A stretch of DNA of 64,000 nucleotides from Massilia yuzhufengensis (GCF_900112225.1 NZ_FOLD01000028.1:1-64000); one strand, 5' to 3'. Positions 24,197-34,141 are shown, counted from the stretch's first letter. A program made the numbers and translations. Notes: a model not told the origin generated them from the letters alone.

Positions 24197-24583
24197 TCAG
24201 GAGATGCTGCCGGCGTTGACCAGGCCGATCGATAGCGAAATGGCGCCCAGCAGGATGCCGAAGCCGACGTTGTTCGCTTCGATCTGGTCCTTCGACATGC
24301 GCAGCATGCGGGTGGCGACCACGAACACCAGCACCTGGATCAGCATGGCCAGGCCCGCCCAGCCACAGAATTCATAGTAGTCGTCGGTATGCATCAGCGC
24401 CGAGGCGATGGTGACCGAGAAGCCGAGCAGGGTGCCGCCCAGCGAGACGGCGGCCGCGCAGTTCCCCTGGCGGATCAGCAGGATCTCGTCGTAGGGCGTG
24501 ACCCGCGTGTACACCACAAAAAATGCCAACACCAGCGCAATTGCCGTCGCAAGATGCAGCACATAGTTTAGGATGGCGGGCAC
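24197..24583 (-). CDS. DUF350 (UPF0719) integral membrane protein
   Basis: A 128-residue protein with four transmembrane helices (about 5-24, 45-66, 74-95 and 105-125). This is the DUF350/UPF0719 layout, with LGGTLLGFSVTIASAL in helix 2. It starts at GTG 24583 with GGAGA upstream. It is first in the leftward arm and separated by 65 bases from the divergent aminopropyltransferase-like gene, so both arms probably share a regulatory region. Confidence 0.88.
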   Translation of the reverse strand: MPAILNYVLHLATAIALVLAFFVVYTRVTPYDEILLIRQGNCAAAVSLGGTLLGFSVTIASALMHTDDYYEFCGWAGLAMLIQVLVFVVATRMLRMSKDQIEANNVGFGILLGAISLSIGLVNAGSIS

Positions 24584-24648
24584 GACATTCTCCAGAGAAA
24601 AATAGACAGGATTGCAGCACTTTGCGATCTTAGAACAAAAGCCGTTTC

Positions 24649-26160
24649 ATGACCAAAAGAATTCTTATCCTGTCCGTGTTCGTGGTCGCGTCCTGCGGCC
24701 TGGCCTATGAACTGATTGCCGGCGCATTGTCCAGCTACCTGCTGGGCGATTCGGTGCTGCAGTTCTCCACCATCATAGGCTGCTACCTGTTCGCCATGGG
24801 CGTCGGCGCCCACTTCTCGAAGTATGTGCGCGACGAGGACGTGCTGTCGCGCTTCATCGACATCGAGCTGGCGGTGGGCCTCATCGGCGGGACCTCGAGC
24901 GCGGTGCTGTTCCTGACCTTTACCTGGATGGGCGCACCCTTCCGCACGGTGCTGTACGTGATGGTATTCCTGATCGGCGCCATGGTCGGCATGGAGATAC
25001 CGCTGGTGATGCGCGCGCTGAACGAGCGCCGCACCGGGTTCGCCGAGATCGTCAGCCGCGTGCTCACCTTCGATTACCTCGGCGCGCTGGCGGTGTCGCT
25101 GCTGTTCCCGCTGGTGCTGGCGCCCCACCTGGGCCTGGTGCGCAGCGGCTTCCTGTTCGGGATGCTCAACGTCGGCGTGGCGATGTGGACGTTATACGTG
25201 TTCCGGGCGGAGCTGGACCGCCTGCGCGGCCGCGTGATCCGCGCCAGCGCCGTTCTGTTCGCGCTGGTGCTGGGTTTCGGCTTTTCAGACCGCATGGTGG
25301 AGTGGGGCGAGCATGGCCTGTTCGGCGACGACGTCGTCTATTCCACCACCACGCCTTACCAGCGCCTGGTGGTCACCCGCTGGAAGGACGACCTGCGCCT
25401 GTACATCAACGGCAACCTGCAGTTTTCTTCGCGCGACGAATACCGCTACCACGAGGCGCTGGTGCATCCGGCGATGCAGTCGCTGCCCTGGGCCAGGCGG
25501 GTGCTGGTGCTGGGCGGCGGCGATGGTCTGGCGCTGCGCGAAGTGCTGCGCTACCCGCAGGTGGAAGAAGTGACCCTGGTCGACCTGGATCCCGCCATGA
25601 CGCAGGCCTTCGCCACCCGCCCGGAACTGGTGAAGCTCAATGCGAACGCGCTCAAGGACAAGCGCGTGAAGATCATCAACGCCGACGCCGGCATCTGGCT
25701 GCAGAAGGACGCCGGGATGTACGACGTGGCCATCGTCGATTTCCCCGACCCCTCCAGCTTCGCCCTCGGCAAGCTCTACTCGGTGCCGTTCTACGGCATG
25801 CTGCGCAAGCACGTCGCCGCCAATGGCCTGATCGCGGTGCAGTCCACCTCGCCCTTCTTCGCCCCCAACGCCTACTGGACCATCGAAGCGACGCTGCGCG
25901 AAGTGGGCCTGCAGACCTGGCCGTATCACCTGTATGTGCCCTCGTTTGGCGAGTGGGGCTTCATCATGGCCTCGCCCCAGGGCCGCTTCGTGCCGCCCAC
26001 CGGCTACCGGCTGCCGATGCGCTACCTCACCGGCGAGACCACCCGCGCCATGTTCAGCTTCCCGCCCGACATGCAGCGCCGCGCCATGCCACCCAACCGC
26101 CTGGACACCCAGTCGCTGGTGCGCGAATTCGAGGAAGACTGGCAGCAGGTGATCCGCTGA
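24649..26160 (+). CDS. Membrane-anchored polyamine aminopropyltransferase-like protein
   Basis: A 503-residue two-part protein. Residues 1-210 hold seven predicted membrane helices. Residues 225-503 form a spermidine-synthase-like Rossmann domain with the cofactor loop VLGGGDGLALREVL near 287-300, the ribose-binding acidic VDLDP and the candidate catalytic VDFPDP segment near 363. Known soluble enzymes have an equivalent Asp in a DSSDP context, so the acceptor site differs. It would transfer aminopropyl from decarboxylated AdoMet (made by SpeH) to an amine or another acceptor at the membrane. The stop overlaps the ATG of the FAD oxidase by one base (TGATG), so the two are coupled. Confidence 0.9.
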   Translation: MTKRILILSVFVVASCGLAYELIAGALSSYLLGDSVLQFSTIIGCYLFAMGVGAHFSKYVRDEDVLSRFIDIELAVGLIGGTSSAVLFLTFTWMGAPFRTVLYVMVFLIGAMVGMEIPLVMRALNERRTGFAEIVSRVLTFDYLGALAVSLLFPLVLAPHLGLVRSGFLFGMLNVGVAMWTLYVFRAELDRLRGRVIRASAVLFALVLGFGFSDRMVEWGEHGLFGDDVVYSTTTPYQRLVVTRWKDDLRLYINGNLQFSSRDEYRYHEALVHPAMQSLPWARRVLVLGGGDGLALREVLRYPQVEEVTLVDLDPAMTQAFATRPELVKLNANALKDKRVKIINADAGIWLQKDAGMYDVAIVDFPDPSSFALGKLYSVPFYGMLRKHVAANGLIAVQSTSPFFAPNAYWTIEATLREVGLQTWPYHLYVPSFGEWGFIMASPQGRFVPPTGYRLPMRYLTGETTRAMFSFPPDMQRRAMPPNRLDTQSLVREFEEDWQQVIR

Positions 26161-27761
26161 TGGACCGCCGTTCCTTCTTGCTGACGGCGGCGGGCGCCGG
26201 CGCCGCAGGCCTGGCCACAGCGGCCGGCTTCCTGCACTGGCAGGAAGTAACGCCCCGCGTGCATGCGCCGGGCAGGGCGGAAGGCCACACCCTGCGCGAC
26301 CGCGGGCAGCTGCCGCCGCCATCGAGCACCATCGAGACCGATGTCGTCATCCTCGGTTCCGGCATCGCCGGCCTGAGCGCGGCGTGGCAACTGGGGAAGC
26401 TGGGCCACGAGGATTTCCTGCTGCTCGACGGCCCGGAGGCCTTCGGCAACGCCGCCGGCAGCCGCTACGGCGACCTGGCTTGCCCGACCGGTGCGCATTA
26501 CCTGCCATTGCCTGGGCCGGAGTCGACCCATGTGCGCGCGATGCTGGCCGACCTCGGGATCCTGCTGCATGGCGCCAGCGAAGAGAAACCCACCTACGAC
26601 GAACGCTTCATTCTGCACGGCCCGCAAGAGCGCCTGCTGCGCGACAACGTCTGGCACGAAGGCCTGGTGCCGACGGGCGCCTCGGATGCGGCCGAACACA
26701 AGCTGTTCTTCGACGAGATGGCGCGCCTGCGCCACCAGCGCGGCGCCGACGGCCTGCGCGCCTTCGTGTTCCCGCTGGCGCGTTCGTCCAGCGACCCGGC
26801 CTTCGCCGCGCTCGACCGCCTCAGCTTTGCGCAGTGGCTGGGCGACCAGGGCTACCGCTCGGCGAGCCTGCGCTGGTACCTCGACTACTGCTGCCGCGAC
26901 GACTACGGCGCCGGCATCGACCGCGTCTCCGCCTGGGCCGGCATCCACTACTTCGCCGGCCGCTGGGGCCAGGCCGCGAATGCGGACGAGAACGCGCTGC
27001 TGACCTGGCCCGGCGGCCTGGCGCCGCTGGCCGACGCGCTGGCCGCAAAAGCCGGCCCGCGCCGCCGCGCCGGCACTGCCGCATCGGTGCGCGAAGTCGA
27101 TGGCAAAGTCGAAGCGCTGTGTTTCGTGCTGGAAGACGGCAAGCCGCGCAGTTTTACCGTGCGGGCGCGGCGCGCAATCTGCGCCATGCCGCTGTTCGTC
27201 GCCAGCCGTGTGGTGGAGGGAATGGAACGTTACGGCTTCGACCCACGCCGCCACCTGCCGGAATACGCCCCCTGGATGGTGTCGAACTTCCTGATGCGCG
27301 ACTTCCCGCGCGAGCTGCCCGACGCCCAGCTGGCCTGGGACAACGTGGTCTATAACGGAAAGGGCCTGGGCTACGTCGTCTCGACCCACCAGGACATCCG
27401 TTCCCGCCCGCCCGACAAGACCGTGTTCACCGCCTACACCGCGCTGTCGAGCCGTACGCCCAAGGAAGCACGCCGCTGGATGCAATCCGCCAGCCCCGCC
27501 GAACTGCTGGAGCTGGCCAGCAGCGACCTGAAGGCAGCCTACGACTGGGCCTTCGCCCCCTGCGTCGAGCGCGTCGACATCACCCTGCGCGCCCATGCGA
27601 TGGCCGTGCCGCAACCGGGCTTTCGCAGCAACCCCGGCCTGGCCGCCCTGCGCGCCTCGAATGGCCCGATCCTGTTCGCCCACGCCGACCTGTCCGGCCT
27701 GTCGGTGTTCGAAGAAGCCGCCTGGTGGGGCTGCCTCGCCGCCACCCGCTCCAACACCTGA
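26160..27761 (+). CDS. Tat-exported FAD-dependent amine-oxidase-like protein
   Basis: A 533-residue flavoprotein. The N-terminus DRRSFLLTAAGAGAAGLAT is a twin-arginine signal, so the folded FAD protein is likely exported to the periplasm or the outer face of the membrane. The FAD-binding loop VVILGSGIAGLSAA lies near residues 61-74. A C-terminal GPILFAHADLSGLSVFEEA segment matches the second FAD-contact region of the flavin amine oxidase/NAD(P)-binding Rossmann group. It overlaps the aminopropyltransferase-like gene by one base, suggesting that it oxidises the product or substrate of that enzyme. Exact substrate unknown; protoporphyrinogen-oxidase-like or polyamine-oxidase-like activity are alternatives. 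Confidence 0.85.
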   Translation: MDRRSFLLTAAGAGAAGLATAAGFLHWQEVTPRVHAPGRAEGHTLRDRGQLPPPSSTIETDVVILGSGIAGLSAAWQLGKLGHEDFLLLDGPEAFGNAAGSRYGDLACPTGAHYLPLPGPESTHVRAMLADLGILLHGASEEKPTYDERFILHGPQERLLRDNVWHEGLVPTGASDAAEHKLFFDEMARLRHQRGADGLRAFVFPLARSSSDPAFAALDRLSFAQWLGDQGYRSASLRWYLDYCCRDDYGAGIDRVSAWAGIHYFAGRWGQAANADENALLTWPGGLAPLADALAAKAGPRRRAGTAASVREVDGKVEALCFVLEDGKPRSFTVRARRAICAMPLFVASRVVEGMERYGFDPRRHLPEYAPWMVSNFLMRDFPRELPDAQLAWDNVVYNGKGLGYVVSTHQDIRSRPPDKTVFTAYTALSSRTPKEARRWMQSASPAELLELASSDLKAAYDWAFAPCVERVDITLRAHAMAVPQPGFRSNPGLAALRASNGPILFAHADLSGLSVFEEAAWWGCLAATRSNT

Positions 27762-27879
27762 ACTTCGGGGTCAGGTCTGACATTTGGACACGAGCTCAGC
27801 CTTAAGCAAGCGTTCGATGGCGATTGGCAGGCTTCTACAGTCGAGGTCGTGTCCGATTGTCAGACCTGACCCCGAAGTT
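27761..27879. repeat. 119-bp inverted-repeat element between convergent genes
   Basis: A perfect 22-bp terminal inverted repeat starts AACTTCGGGGTCAGG at 27761-27782 and returns at 27858-27879. After a three-base mismatch each arm continues with GGACACGA (27786-27793) pairing with 27847-27854. The element begins at the last base of the oxidase TGA and ends three bases before the TAA of the chemotaxis gene. Similar GGGGTCAGGTCTGACA ends are common in small proteobacterial mobile or REP-like repeats. It has no coding capacity. Confidence 0.75.
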
Positions 27880-27882
27880 TGC

Positions 27883-29490
27883 TTAGGCTGCGAGCAGGCG
27901 GGTTGCGCGGGTAGTTACTTGGCGGCGCTGGCCGGTAGGGGCCAGGTCGACCGTGAAGGTGCTGACCAGTTGCGCGAGGGTCGCGGCCTGGTCCTGCAGG
28001 GATTCGGCGGCGGCGGCCGCTTCTTCCACCAGGGCGGCGTTATGCTGGGTAACGCTGTCCATCTGGGTGATGGCGGCATTGACCTGTTCGATGCCGGCGG
28101 TCTGCTCGGCGCTGGCCGAGGCGATCCCGGACATGATGTCGGTCACCCGGGTGATGCCCTGCACGATTTCCTGCATGGTCGAACCGGCTTCGTCGACGAG
28201 GCGTCCGCCGGCGTCGACCTTCGAGACCGAATCGGTGATCAGGGTGCGGATTTCCTTGGCGGCGCCAGCCGAGCGCTGGGCCAGGTTGCGCACTTCGGAG
28301 GCGACCACGGCGAAGCCGCGGCCCTGCTCGCCCGCACGGGCCGCTTCGACGGCGGCGTTGAGCGCCAGGATGTTGGTCTGGAAGGCGATGCTGTCGATCA
28401 CGCCGATGATGTCGCGGATCTGCTTCGACGACGCATTGATCGATGCCATCGTGGACACCACCTGCGCCACCACGTCGCCGCCGCGCACGGCGATTTCCCA
28501 TGCGCTCAAGGCCAGCATATTGGCCTGGCGCGCGCTGTCGGAATTCTGGCGGACCGTGCTGGTCAGTTCTTCCATCGACGACGCGGTTTCTTCCAGCGAG
28601 CTGGCCTGCTGTTCGGTACGGGCCGACAGGTCGAGGTTACCCGATGCGATCTGCTGCGAGGCGGTGACGATGGCGTCGGTCCCCATGCGCACTTCGGTGA
28701 CGGTCTTGCGCAGGCTGCCGTTCATGACTTTCAGCGCGGCCAGCAGGTCGCCGACTTCATCGCGCGACGTGACTTCGATTTCGGCCGTCAGGTCGCCCGA
28801 GGCGACTTGTTGCGCGAGGCTCACGGCATGCACCAGGGGGCGCGTGATGCTGCGCGCCAGCACGAAGCCGAAGGCGGCGCCGCACAGGATCGCCGCAACG
28901 CCGATGGCGACCAGCATGCGCCGGGCACGCTTGTTGAGCTCGTCGATGCCGCTGCTCGCTTCCTTGAACAGCCGCTCCTGGTGGTCCACCACGGCTTCGA
29001 CCGATGCGACGTATTCTTTCATTGCTGGAATCATCTTGCCATCGGCATAGGCCTTCAGCTCCGCATCGACGGCGCCGAGCGCTGCCTTGCGCTTGAAGGC
29101 TTCGTCGCGGATCGCCGAGTATTGCTTGCGGCGCTCGGCGACCTCCTTCATCAGTTGCTTGCCGCTGCCGTCGACGACCATGCCGTCCAGTTCCTTCTGA
29201 TACTTCGACACTTGCGCGCTGACCGACTTCATCTCGGTGTCGAGCTGCTTCTCGTCTTCCTGGTCAGCACTCTTGAGCTTGGCGACGGTGCGCACGCTAT
29301 TGGTGGCGATTCCTTCGAGCCAATCCTGCGCCAGACTCGACTTTTGGCTGGCCGAAGCCATGACCTCCTTGCCCGCGGCAATATGGTCGAGCTGCCAAAG
29401 CGCGCTTGCCAGCATGATGGCCAGCAGGACGAGGATTGCAGCGAATGCGCTGCCGAGGCGGGTACCAATACGGAAATTATTCAAGTTCAT
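27883..29490 (-). CDS. Methyl-accepting chemotaxis protein (copy 1)
   Basis: A 535-residue class I chemoreceptor. TM1 lies at about 11-31, a four-helix-bundle periplasmic ligand domain at about 32-190, TM2 at about 193-213 and a HAMP domain at about 215-267. The cytoplasmic signalling domain has the hairpin tip [23 protein letters not shown] and flanking methylation helices. It should control CheA activity in response to a small molecule. The last 250 residues differ from the receptor at 38115 by only a handful of positions, while the sensor parts diverge. One oddity is Trp in [12 protein letters not shown], where the other copy has Ser. Confidence 0.95.
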   Translation of the reverse strand: MNLNNFRIGTRLGSAFAAILVLLAIMLASALWQLDHIAAGKEVMASASQKSSLAQDWLEGIATNSVRTVAKLKSADQEDEKQLDTEMKSVSAQVSKYQKELDGMVVDGSGKQLMKEVAERRKQYSAIRDEAFKRKAALGAVDAELKAYADGKMIPAMKEYVASVEAVVDHQERLFKEASSGIDELNKRARRMLVAIGVAAILCGAAFGFVLARSITRPLVHAVSLAQQVASGDLTAEIEVTSRDEVGDLLAALKVMNGSLRKTVTEVRMGTDAIVTASQQIASGNLDLSARTEQQASSLEETASSMEELTSTVRQNSDSARQANMLALSAWEIAVRGGDVVAQVVSTMASINASSKQIRDIIGVIDSIAFQTNILALNAAVEAARAGEQGRGFAVVASEVRNLAQRSAGAAKEIRTLITDSVSKVDAGGRLVDEAGSTMQEIVQGITRVTDIMSGIASASAEQTAGIEQVNAAITQMDSVTQHNAALVEEAAAAAESLQDQAATLAQLVSTFTVDLAPTGQRRQVTTRATRLLAA

Positions 29491-29587
29491 CTTCTACACC
29501 GTCAACCGCAACAAACACCACCGGCAATACAGCGCAAGCCGTGCGGACCAGACATACCGAAGACAATTCCAGGTAATGGCGTCGATC

Positions 29588-29612
29588 AATTCCACACTAT
29601 CAGTGTGGAATT
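29588..29612. promoter_or_regulatory. Perfect palindrome between divergent signalling genes
   Basis: AATTCCACACT (29588-29598), a three-base centre, then AGTGTGGAATT (29602-29612). It lies in the 290-base gap between the leftward chemoreceptor and the rightward hybrid kinase. The form suits an operator for a dimeric regulator; with no T tract it is a poor terminator. No -10/-35 pair was fixed in this gap. Confidence 0.45.
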
Positions 29613-29780
29613 AGGGTGGGCATGTGTTATTGGCAAGTTCTTTGCTCTCAAAAACAAGGAAACAGTATGTGTTTGATAAGCAACTTGTCATGCATGCAAA
29701 CCGCTGGTGCAGATACCAATGATCAGGTAACGAGAAAGCGGTGTAGCATGTCGACCACGCAACAAGTCGGCGGAGGTGCC

Positions 29781-32103
29781 ATGCACAATTCTCTCAGCCC
29801 GGAGCAGGTGCTCGGGATTCTGGATATCGCCGACAATGCGATCATCTGTACCGACGCCGGCGGGCAGATCGTGTTTTTCAACCAGGGCGCCGAGCGGATC
29901 TTCGGATGGCGGACTGCCGAGGTGGTCGGCCGGGAGTTGTCGATCCTGATTCCCGAACGGTTCCGCAGCGGCCACGGCCAGCGCATGGCGGGCTTCCACC
30001 ATGGCGACGCCACCGCGCGCCGGATGGGAGAACGCGGCACCATCTATGCGCTGCGCAAGGACGGGACCGAATTCCCCGCCGAGGCCTCGATCTCGCGTTC
30101 GCAGTCGGGCGGGGAGTGGGTGCTGACGGCGATCCTGCAGGATATCTCGGACCGCCGCGCCTACGAGCGCGAGCTCGAGGCGGCGAAGGAAAAGGCCGAG
30201 GCCGCGATGCTGGCCAAGGGCATCTTCCTGGCCAATATGAGCCACGAGATCCGGACCCCGCTCAACGCCGTCATCGGGATGACCACGCTGCTGCTCAACA
30301 CCGGGTTGGACGACGAGCAGCGCGACCACGCCCAGACCATCCGCAACAGCGGCGAAGCCTTGTTGGCGATCATTAACGACCTGCTCGACTATTCGAAGAT
30401 CGACGTCGGGCGCCTCGACCTGGAACGCCAGTCCTTCGACATCCGGCGCAGCGTCGAGGATGCGCTCGACCTGGTGGCGCCGGGCGCCGGCGGCAAGCAG
30501 ATCGAACTGATGTGCACGATCGCGGCCGAGGTGCCAGAGATCATCGTGGCCGACGCGACGCCTGCGCCAGGTGCTGGTCAACCTGCTGTCGAACGCGGTG
30601 AAGTTCACCCAGCAAGGCGAAGTCGTGGTCGAGCTCACTGCGAGGTGGGTGCGCGCCAAGCAATATGCGCTGCAGTTCGCGGTGAGCGACAGCGGCATCG
30701 GGATCCCGCCGCACCGGCTTGACGACATCTTCGAATCCTTCACCCAGGTCGACGCCTCCACCACGCGCCAATACGGCGGCACCGGCCTGGGCCTGACCAT
30801 CAGCAAGCGCCTCGCGGAAATCATGGGCGGCACCATCAAGGTCACCAGCGAACCGGGACGCGGTTCCTGCTTCACCCTGTCGATCATGGCCGATGCCGGG
30901 GACGGCAAGTCCAGCAGCGCGCAGCTGCGCACCCGCGCCGCGCCGCTGGCGGGCCGGCGCATCCTGATCGTGGACGACAACAGCACCAACCTGCGCATCC
31001 TCCACATGCAGGCCTTGCAGTGGGGGATGCAGCCTTCGGCGGTGTCCTCAGCCAGCGAGGCGCTGGAACTGGTGATGCACGCCGAACCGTTCGAGGTGGC
31101 GCTGGTGGACCTGCACATGCCGGACATGCCGGGCACCGCGCTGGCCGCCGCGATCGAGCGCCTGCGCCCGGGCGTGGCGCCGCCGATGGTGCTGCTGATG
31201 CCGATCGGGGAACGGGTGCAGGCCCAGGACGGCGACGACGTCCTGTTCGCGGCGCGCCTGGGCAAGCCGGTCAAGCCGGCGATGCTGCTCGAGGCCTTGC
31301 TCAAGGCCCTGGGTGTGCACCGGAACGAGGCGCCGGCGCCGGCGGCCGTGCACCGCGCCGACCAGGCCGGCGTCGAGATCCTGGTCGCGGAGGACAATGC
31401 CATCAACCAGAAGGTGATCCAGCAGCAGTTGCGGCGACTGGGCTACCAGGCCGATATCGTCGGCAACGGCGCCGAGGCGGTGGCCGCCCTCGAGCGCCAG
31501 CACTACGGTGTGGTCCTGATGGACGTGCAGATGCCGGTGATGGACGGGATCGAGGCCACGCGCCGCCTGCGCCTGCGCTTTCGCGGCCTGAACGTGCCGT
31601 ACATCGTGGCCATGACGGCCAATGCGCTGCCGGGCGACCGCGAGCGCTGCCTGGCGGCAGGCATGGACACCTACCTGCCCAAGCCGGTGATCTTCGACGA
31701 GCTGCGCCAGACGCTGGCGCTGGCCATCGAGACCGTCACCGCGCGCCGCTCGCCCACCGCGATCGATCCGGCGCGGGTGCAGGAACTGGCGGCCGGCGCA
31801 ATGGGCGAGGACGGCGTGCTGCACGATGTGGTCGCCGTGTTCCTGCAGGAGGTGCCGGACGCCCTGGAGGCGGCCGCGCAGGCCATCGGGCGGCAGGATG
31901 GCGAGGCGCTGGCGGCCACCGCCCATTATCTGTTGACGAGCATCGGTGCGATTGGCGCGCTGCGCATGCGCGATCCCTGCAGCCGGCTGCAGATGCTGGG
32001 CAAGCTGGGCGGCTTCGAGACGGCGCAGGACGCGCTGGCGGCCCTGGCGCGCGAATTCGAAGCGGCCAGGGCGGAATTGCTGGTCCTGCAGGGCCGCGCC
32101 TAG
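29781..32103 (+). pseudogene. Frameshifted PAS hybrid histidine kinase (PAS-HisKA-HATPase-REC-REC-Hpt)
   Basis: Two overlapping frames together encode one large hybrid kinase. Frame one (from ATG 29781; an earlier ATG is at 29748) gives a PAS domain ([13 protein letters not shown]) and HisKA with the acceptor in [15 protein letters not shown]. It then loses homology after VADAT at about 30560. The other frame resumes with LRQVLVNLLSNAVKFT (N-box), the GTGLGL ATP lid, a receiver with LVDLHMPD, a second receiver with LMDVQMPVMDG and a degenerate Hpt (AHYLLTSIGAIGA, lacking the usual Lys-Gly). The change equals a two-base deletion in a CG-rich stretch near 30560. Either the gene is broken or the sequence has an error. 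The end overlaps the stop of the convergent REC-EAL gene (CTAG). Confidence 0.8.
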
Positions 32104-33356
32104 CCGGCAGTGACAGGCGTGTCGAGGGCGCGGGCCTTTGCCAGCAGGGCCTCGGCCGGCATCGGCATGCCCACATGCCAACCCTGGGCGATATCGCATC
32201 CGAGCTGGCGCGCGAACGCGAAGTGGGCGGCGGTTTCGATGCCCTCGGCGACGGTGCTCAGGTGCAGCTCGCGCGCCATGCGGATGATCGATTGCAGGAT
32301 GACCATCGCGCGCGGCGACACCATGGCGCGCGCCACGAAGGAGCGGTCGATCTTGACCTCGTTGGCCGGTAGTTCGCTCAGCTGCTGGAGCGAGGAATAA
32401 CTGGTGCCGAAATCGTCGAGCGATACCCGGAACCCGTGCATGCGCAGCCGCGTGATGCTTTCAAGCAGGTTGCGGTAGTCGCGCGCGATCGCCGTCTCGG
32501 TCACTTCGATGGTCAGGACACCAGGATCGATGCCGCGCCGCTCGGCCCGGTCGCGCCAGCGGTTGGGAACCCCGATATCTTCCAGGGTCAAGGGCGAGGC
32601 GTTGATCGACACCGGGATCCGCAGGCCCTGGCTGGTCCAGCGCGCGATGGCGTCGAGCGAACCGTCGAGCATCTGGTCGAACAGCTCGTCCACCATCCCG
32701 CCGGCTTCCATGCAGGGCACGAAATGCGAGGGATCGAGCAGCCCGGCCTGCGGATGCTGCCAGCGCGCCAGTGTTTCCACGCCGACGATGCGCCCGGTCG
32801 CGAACGCGACCTGGGGCTGGAAATACGGGACGAACTCGTGTCGCGCGAGCGCCAGCCGCAGTTCCGATGGGGTCCTGGGTGGCAGCGGATCGCGTTGCGC
32901 GCAGCGCGGCCGCGCCGGGGATGCGGCCGCGGCCAGGCAGGCCAGCAGCTTGTCGCGCAGCGTGTCGACGTCGATCGGCTTGCGCAGGATGCCGCCCCAG
33001 GCCGCGTCGTTGCCGCCGGCCAGGATTTCGGTCGCCATGAGCAGGTCCTCGTCCAGTCCCGACAGCACCACCAGGCGGCCGATCGGCCGCAGCGCGGCCA
33101 CGCGCAGGAACTCGATGCCGTCCATGCATACCGGGTCGTGCATGCGCAGGTCGCACAGGATCACGTCGAAGCGCACCGCATCGTTGTCGATCAGCTTCAG
33201 GGCCTCGCTGCCGTTGGCGGCGCTGGCCACATGGCCCAGGCCCAGGCGCCGCAGCATCGTGCTCAGTACCTTTCGCTCGAACTCGTTGTCTTCGATGACC
33301 AGGACGCGGCAGGCATGCAGGCGGACGACGGGAAGCGAAGCGGGGATGGGCCTCAT
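32100..33356 (-). CDS. Response regulator with EAL c-di-GMP phosphodiesterase domain
   Basis: A 418-residue protein with an N-terminal receiver (phospho-acceptor Asp near 66 in ILCDLRMHD) and a C-terminal EAL domain from about residue 170. The signature is ETLARW rather than EALLRW. Other catalytic residues look intact: Asn in SINASP, Glu in EVTE, the Asp pair in SLDDFGTSYSS, Lys in EVKID and Glu in VAEGIE. It should hydrolyse c-di-GMP when activated by phosphorylation. It is the last gene of the leftward phosphorelay operon, ten bases after the Hpt gene. Confidence 0.92.
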   Translation of the reverse strand: MRPIPASLPVVRLHACRVLVIEDNEFERKVLSTMLRRLGLGHVASAANGSEALKLIDNDAVRFDVILCDLRMHDPVCMDGIEFLRVAALRPIGRLVVLSGLDEDLLMATEILAGGNDAAWGGILRKPIDVDTLRDKLLACLAAAASPARPRCAQRDPLPPRTPSELRLALARHEFVPYFQPQVAFATGRIVGVETLARWQHPQAGLLDPSHFVPCMEAGGMVDELFDQMLDGSLDAIARWTSQGLRIPVSINASPLTLEDIGVPNRWRDRAERRGIDPGVLTIEVTETAIARDYRNLLESITRLRMHGFRVSLDDFGTSYSSLQQLSELPANEVKIDRSFVARAMVSPRAMVILQSIIRMARELHLSTVAEGIETAAHFAFARQLGCDIAQGWHVGMPMPAEALLAKARALDTPVTAG

Positions 33357-33365
33357 GGAGTTCTT

Positions 33366-33731
33366 TCACCCGCCTCGGAGAGGGCGGGATGCCTGGTAAT
33401 CGTACACCTGGGATGTCAATACGTCCACATCATCGCACAGTCCGGTTCCGGTCCCGTCGGGCGGGGCGATGCCGCGCCGCGCCGCGTTCTCCAGCGCCTT
33501 GCAGCGTTCCTGCAGGCCGTTGGCGCCGACCACGGCCAGGCAGCTGCGCAGGCTGTGCGCCTCTTCCGCCATCGCGGCGGTATGTTTGGCCACGAGCGCC
33601 GCGCGCAGGCGGCCGTTCATCGGCGGCACGATGCGCAGGTAGATGGCCAGCAATTGGTCGACCAGGTCGTCGTCGCCGCCGGCGGTGTCGTGCAGGATGT
33701 CCGAGCGGAACTGCGTGGAGAGGGTTCTCAT
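33366..33731 (-). CDS. Stand-alone Hpt phosphotransfer protein
   Basis: A 121-residue four-helix Hpt-like protein. The likely phospho-acceptor is the His in EEAHSLRSCLAVVGA; the residue three after it is Arg where Lys is usual. It lies between a single-domain receiver and the REC-EAL regulator in one operon, so it could relay phosphate between them. The assignment rests on length, helix pattern and context. Confidence 0.75.
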   Translation of the reverse strand: MRTLSTQFRSDILHDTAGGDDDLVDQLLAIYLRIVPPMNGRLRAALVAKHTAAMAEEAHSLRSCLAVVGANGLQERCKALENAARRGIAPPDGTGTGLCDDVDVLTSQVYDYQASRPLRGG

Positions 33732-33743
33732 CGTGTGCGCCGC

Positions 33744-34141
33744 TCAGGGATGGGAAAACTGCCCGAGCGGACCCAGCCAGGGTTCCAGCGCGGCCTGCAA
33801 GGCCTGCATCTGGGCCGGTTTGGGAACATGCAGGTCCATGCCGGCGGCGGCGCTCTGGCCGCTGTCTTCCTCCACTGTGCCGGCCGACATGGCGATGATG
33901 GGCAGGTGCTTGCCGCTGAAGCGCTCGGCGGCCCGGATCCTGCGGGTCATTTCGAACCCGTCCATTTCCGGCATCTGGCAATCGGCCAGCACCAGCCGGC
34001 ACTCGTGTTCCACCAGCCAGTGCAGGGCATCCAGGCCGTTGGCGGCGACCGCGACGTCGGTCACGCCCAGGTGGGCGAGCTGGCGGACCAGCAGGTGCTG
34101 GGTCATCTCGTTGTCCTCGACAATCAGGATGGTTGACGAAC

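Noticed and set aside
27761-27879. Intrinsic terminator
   Set aside because: Arms are too long and widely separated and no T tract follows. Better explained as a mobile or REP-like inverted-repeat element.
29588-29612. Rho-independent terminator
   Set aside because: No U-rich tail on either strand and it lies between divergent genes, so an operator is more likely.
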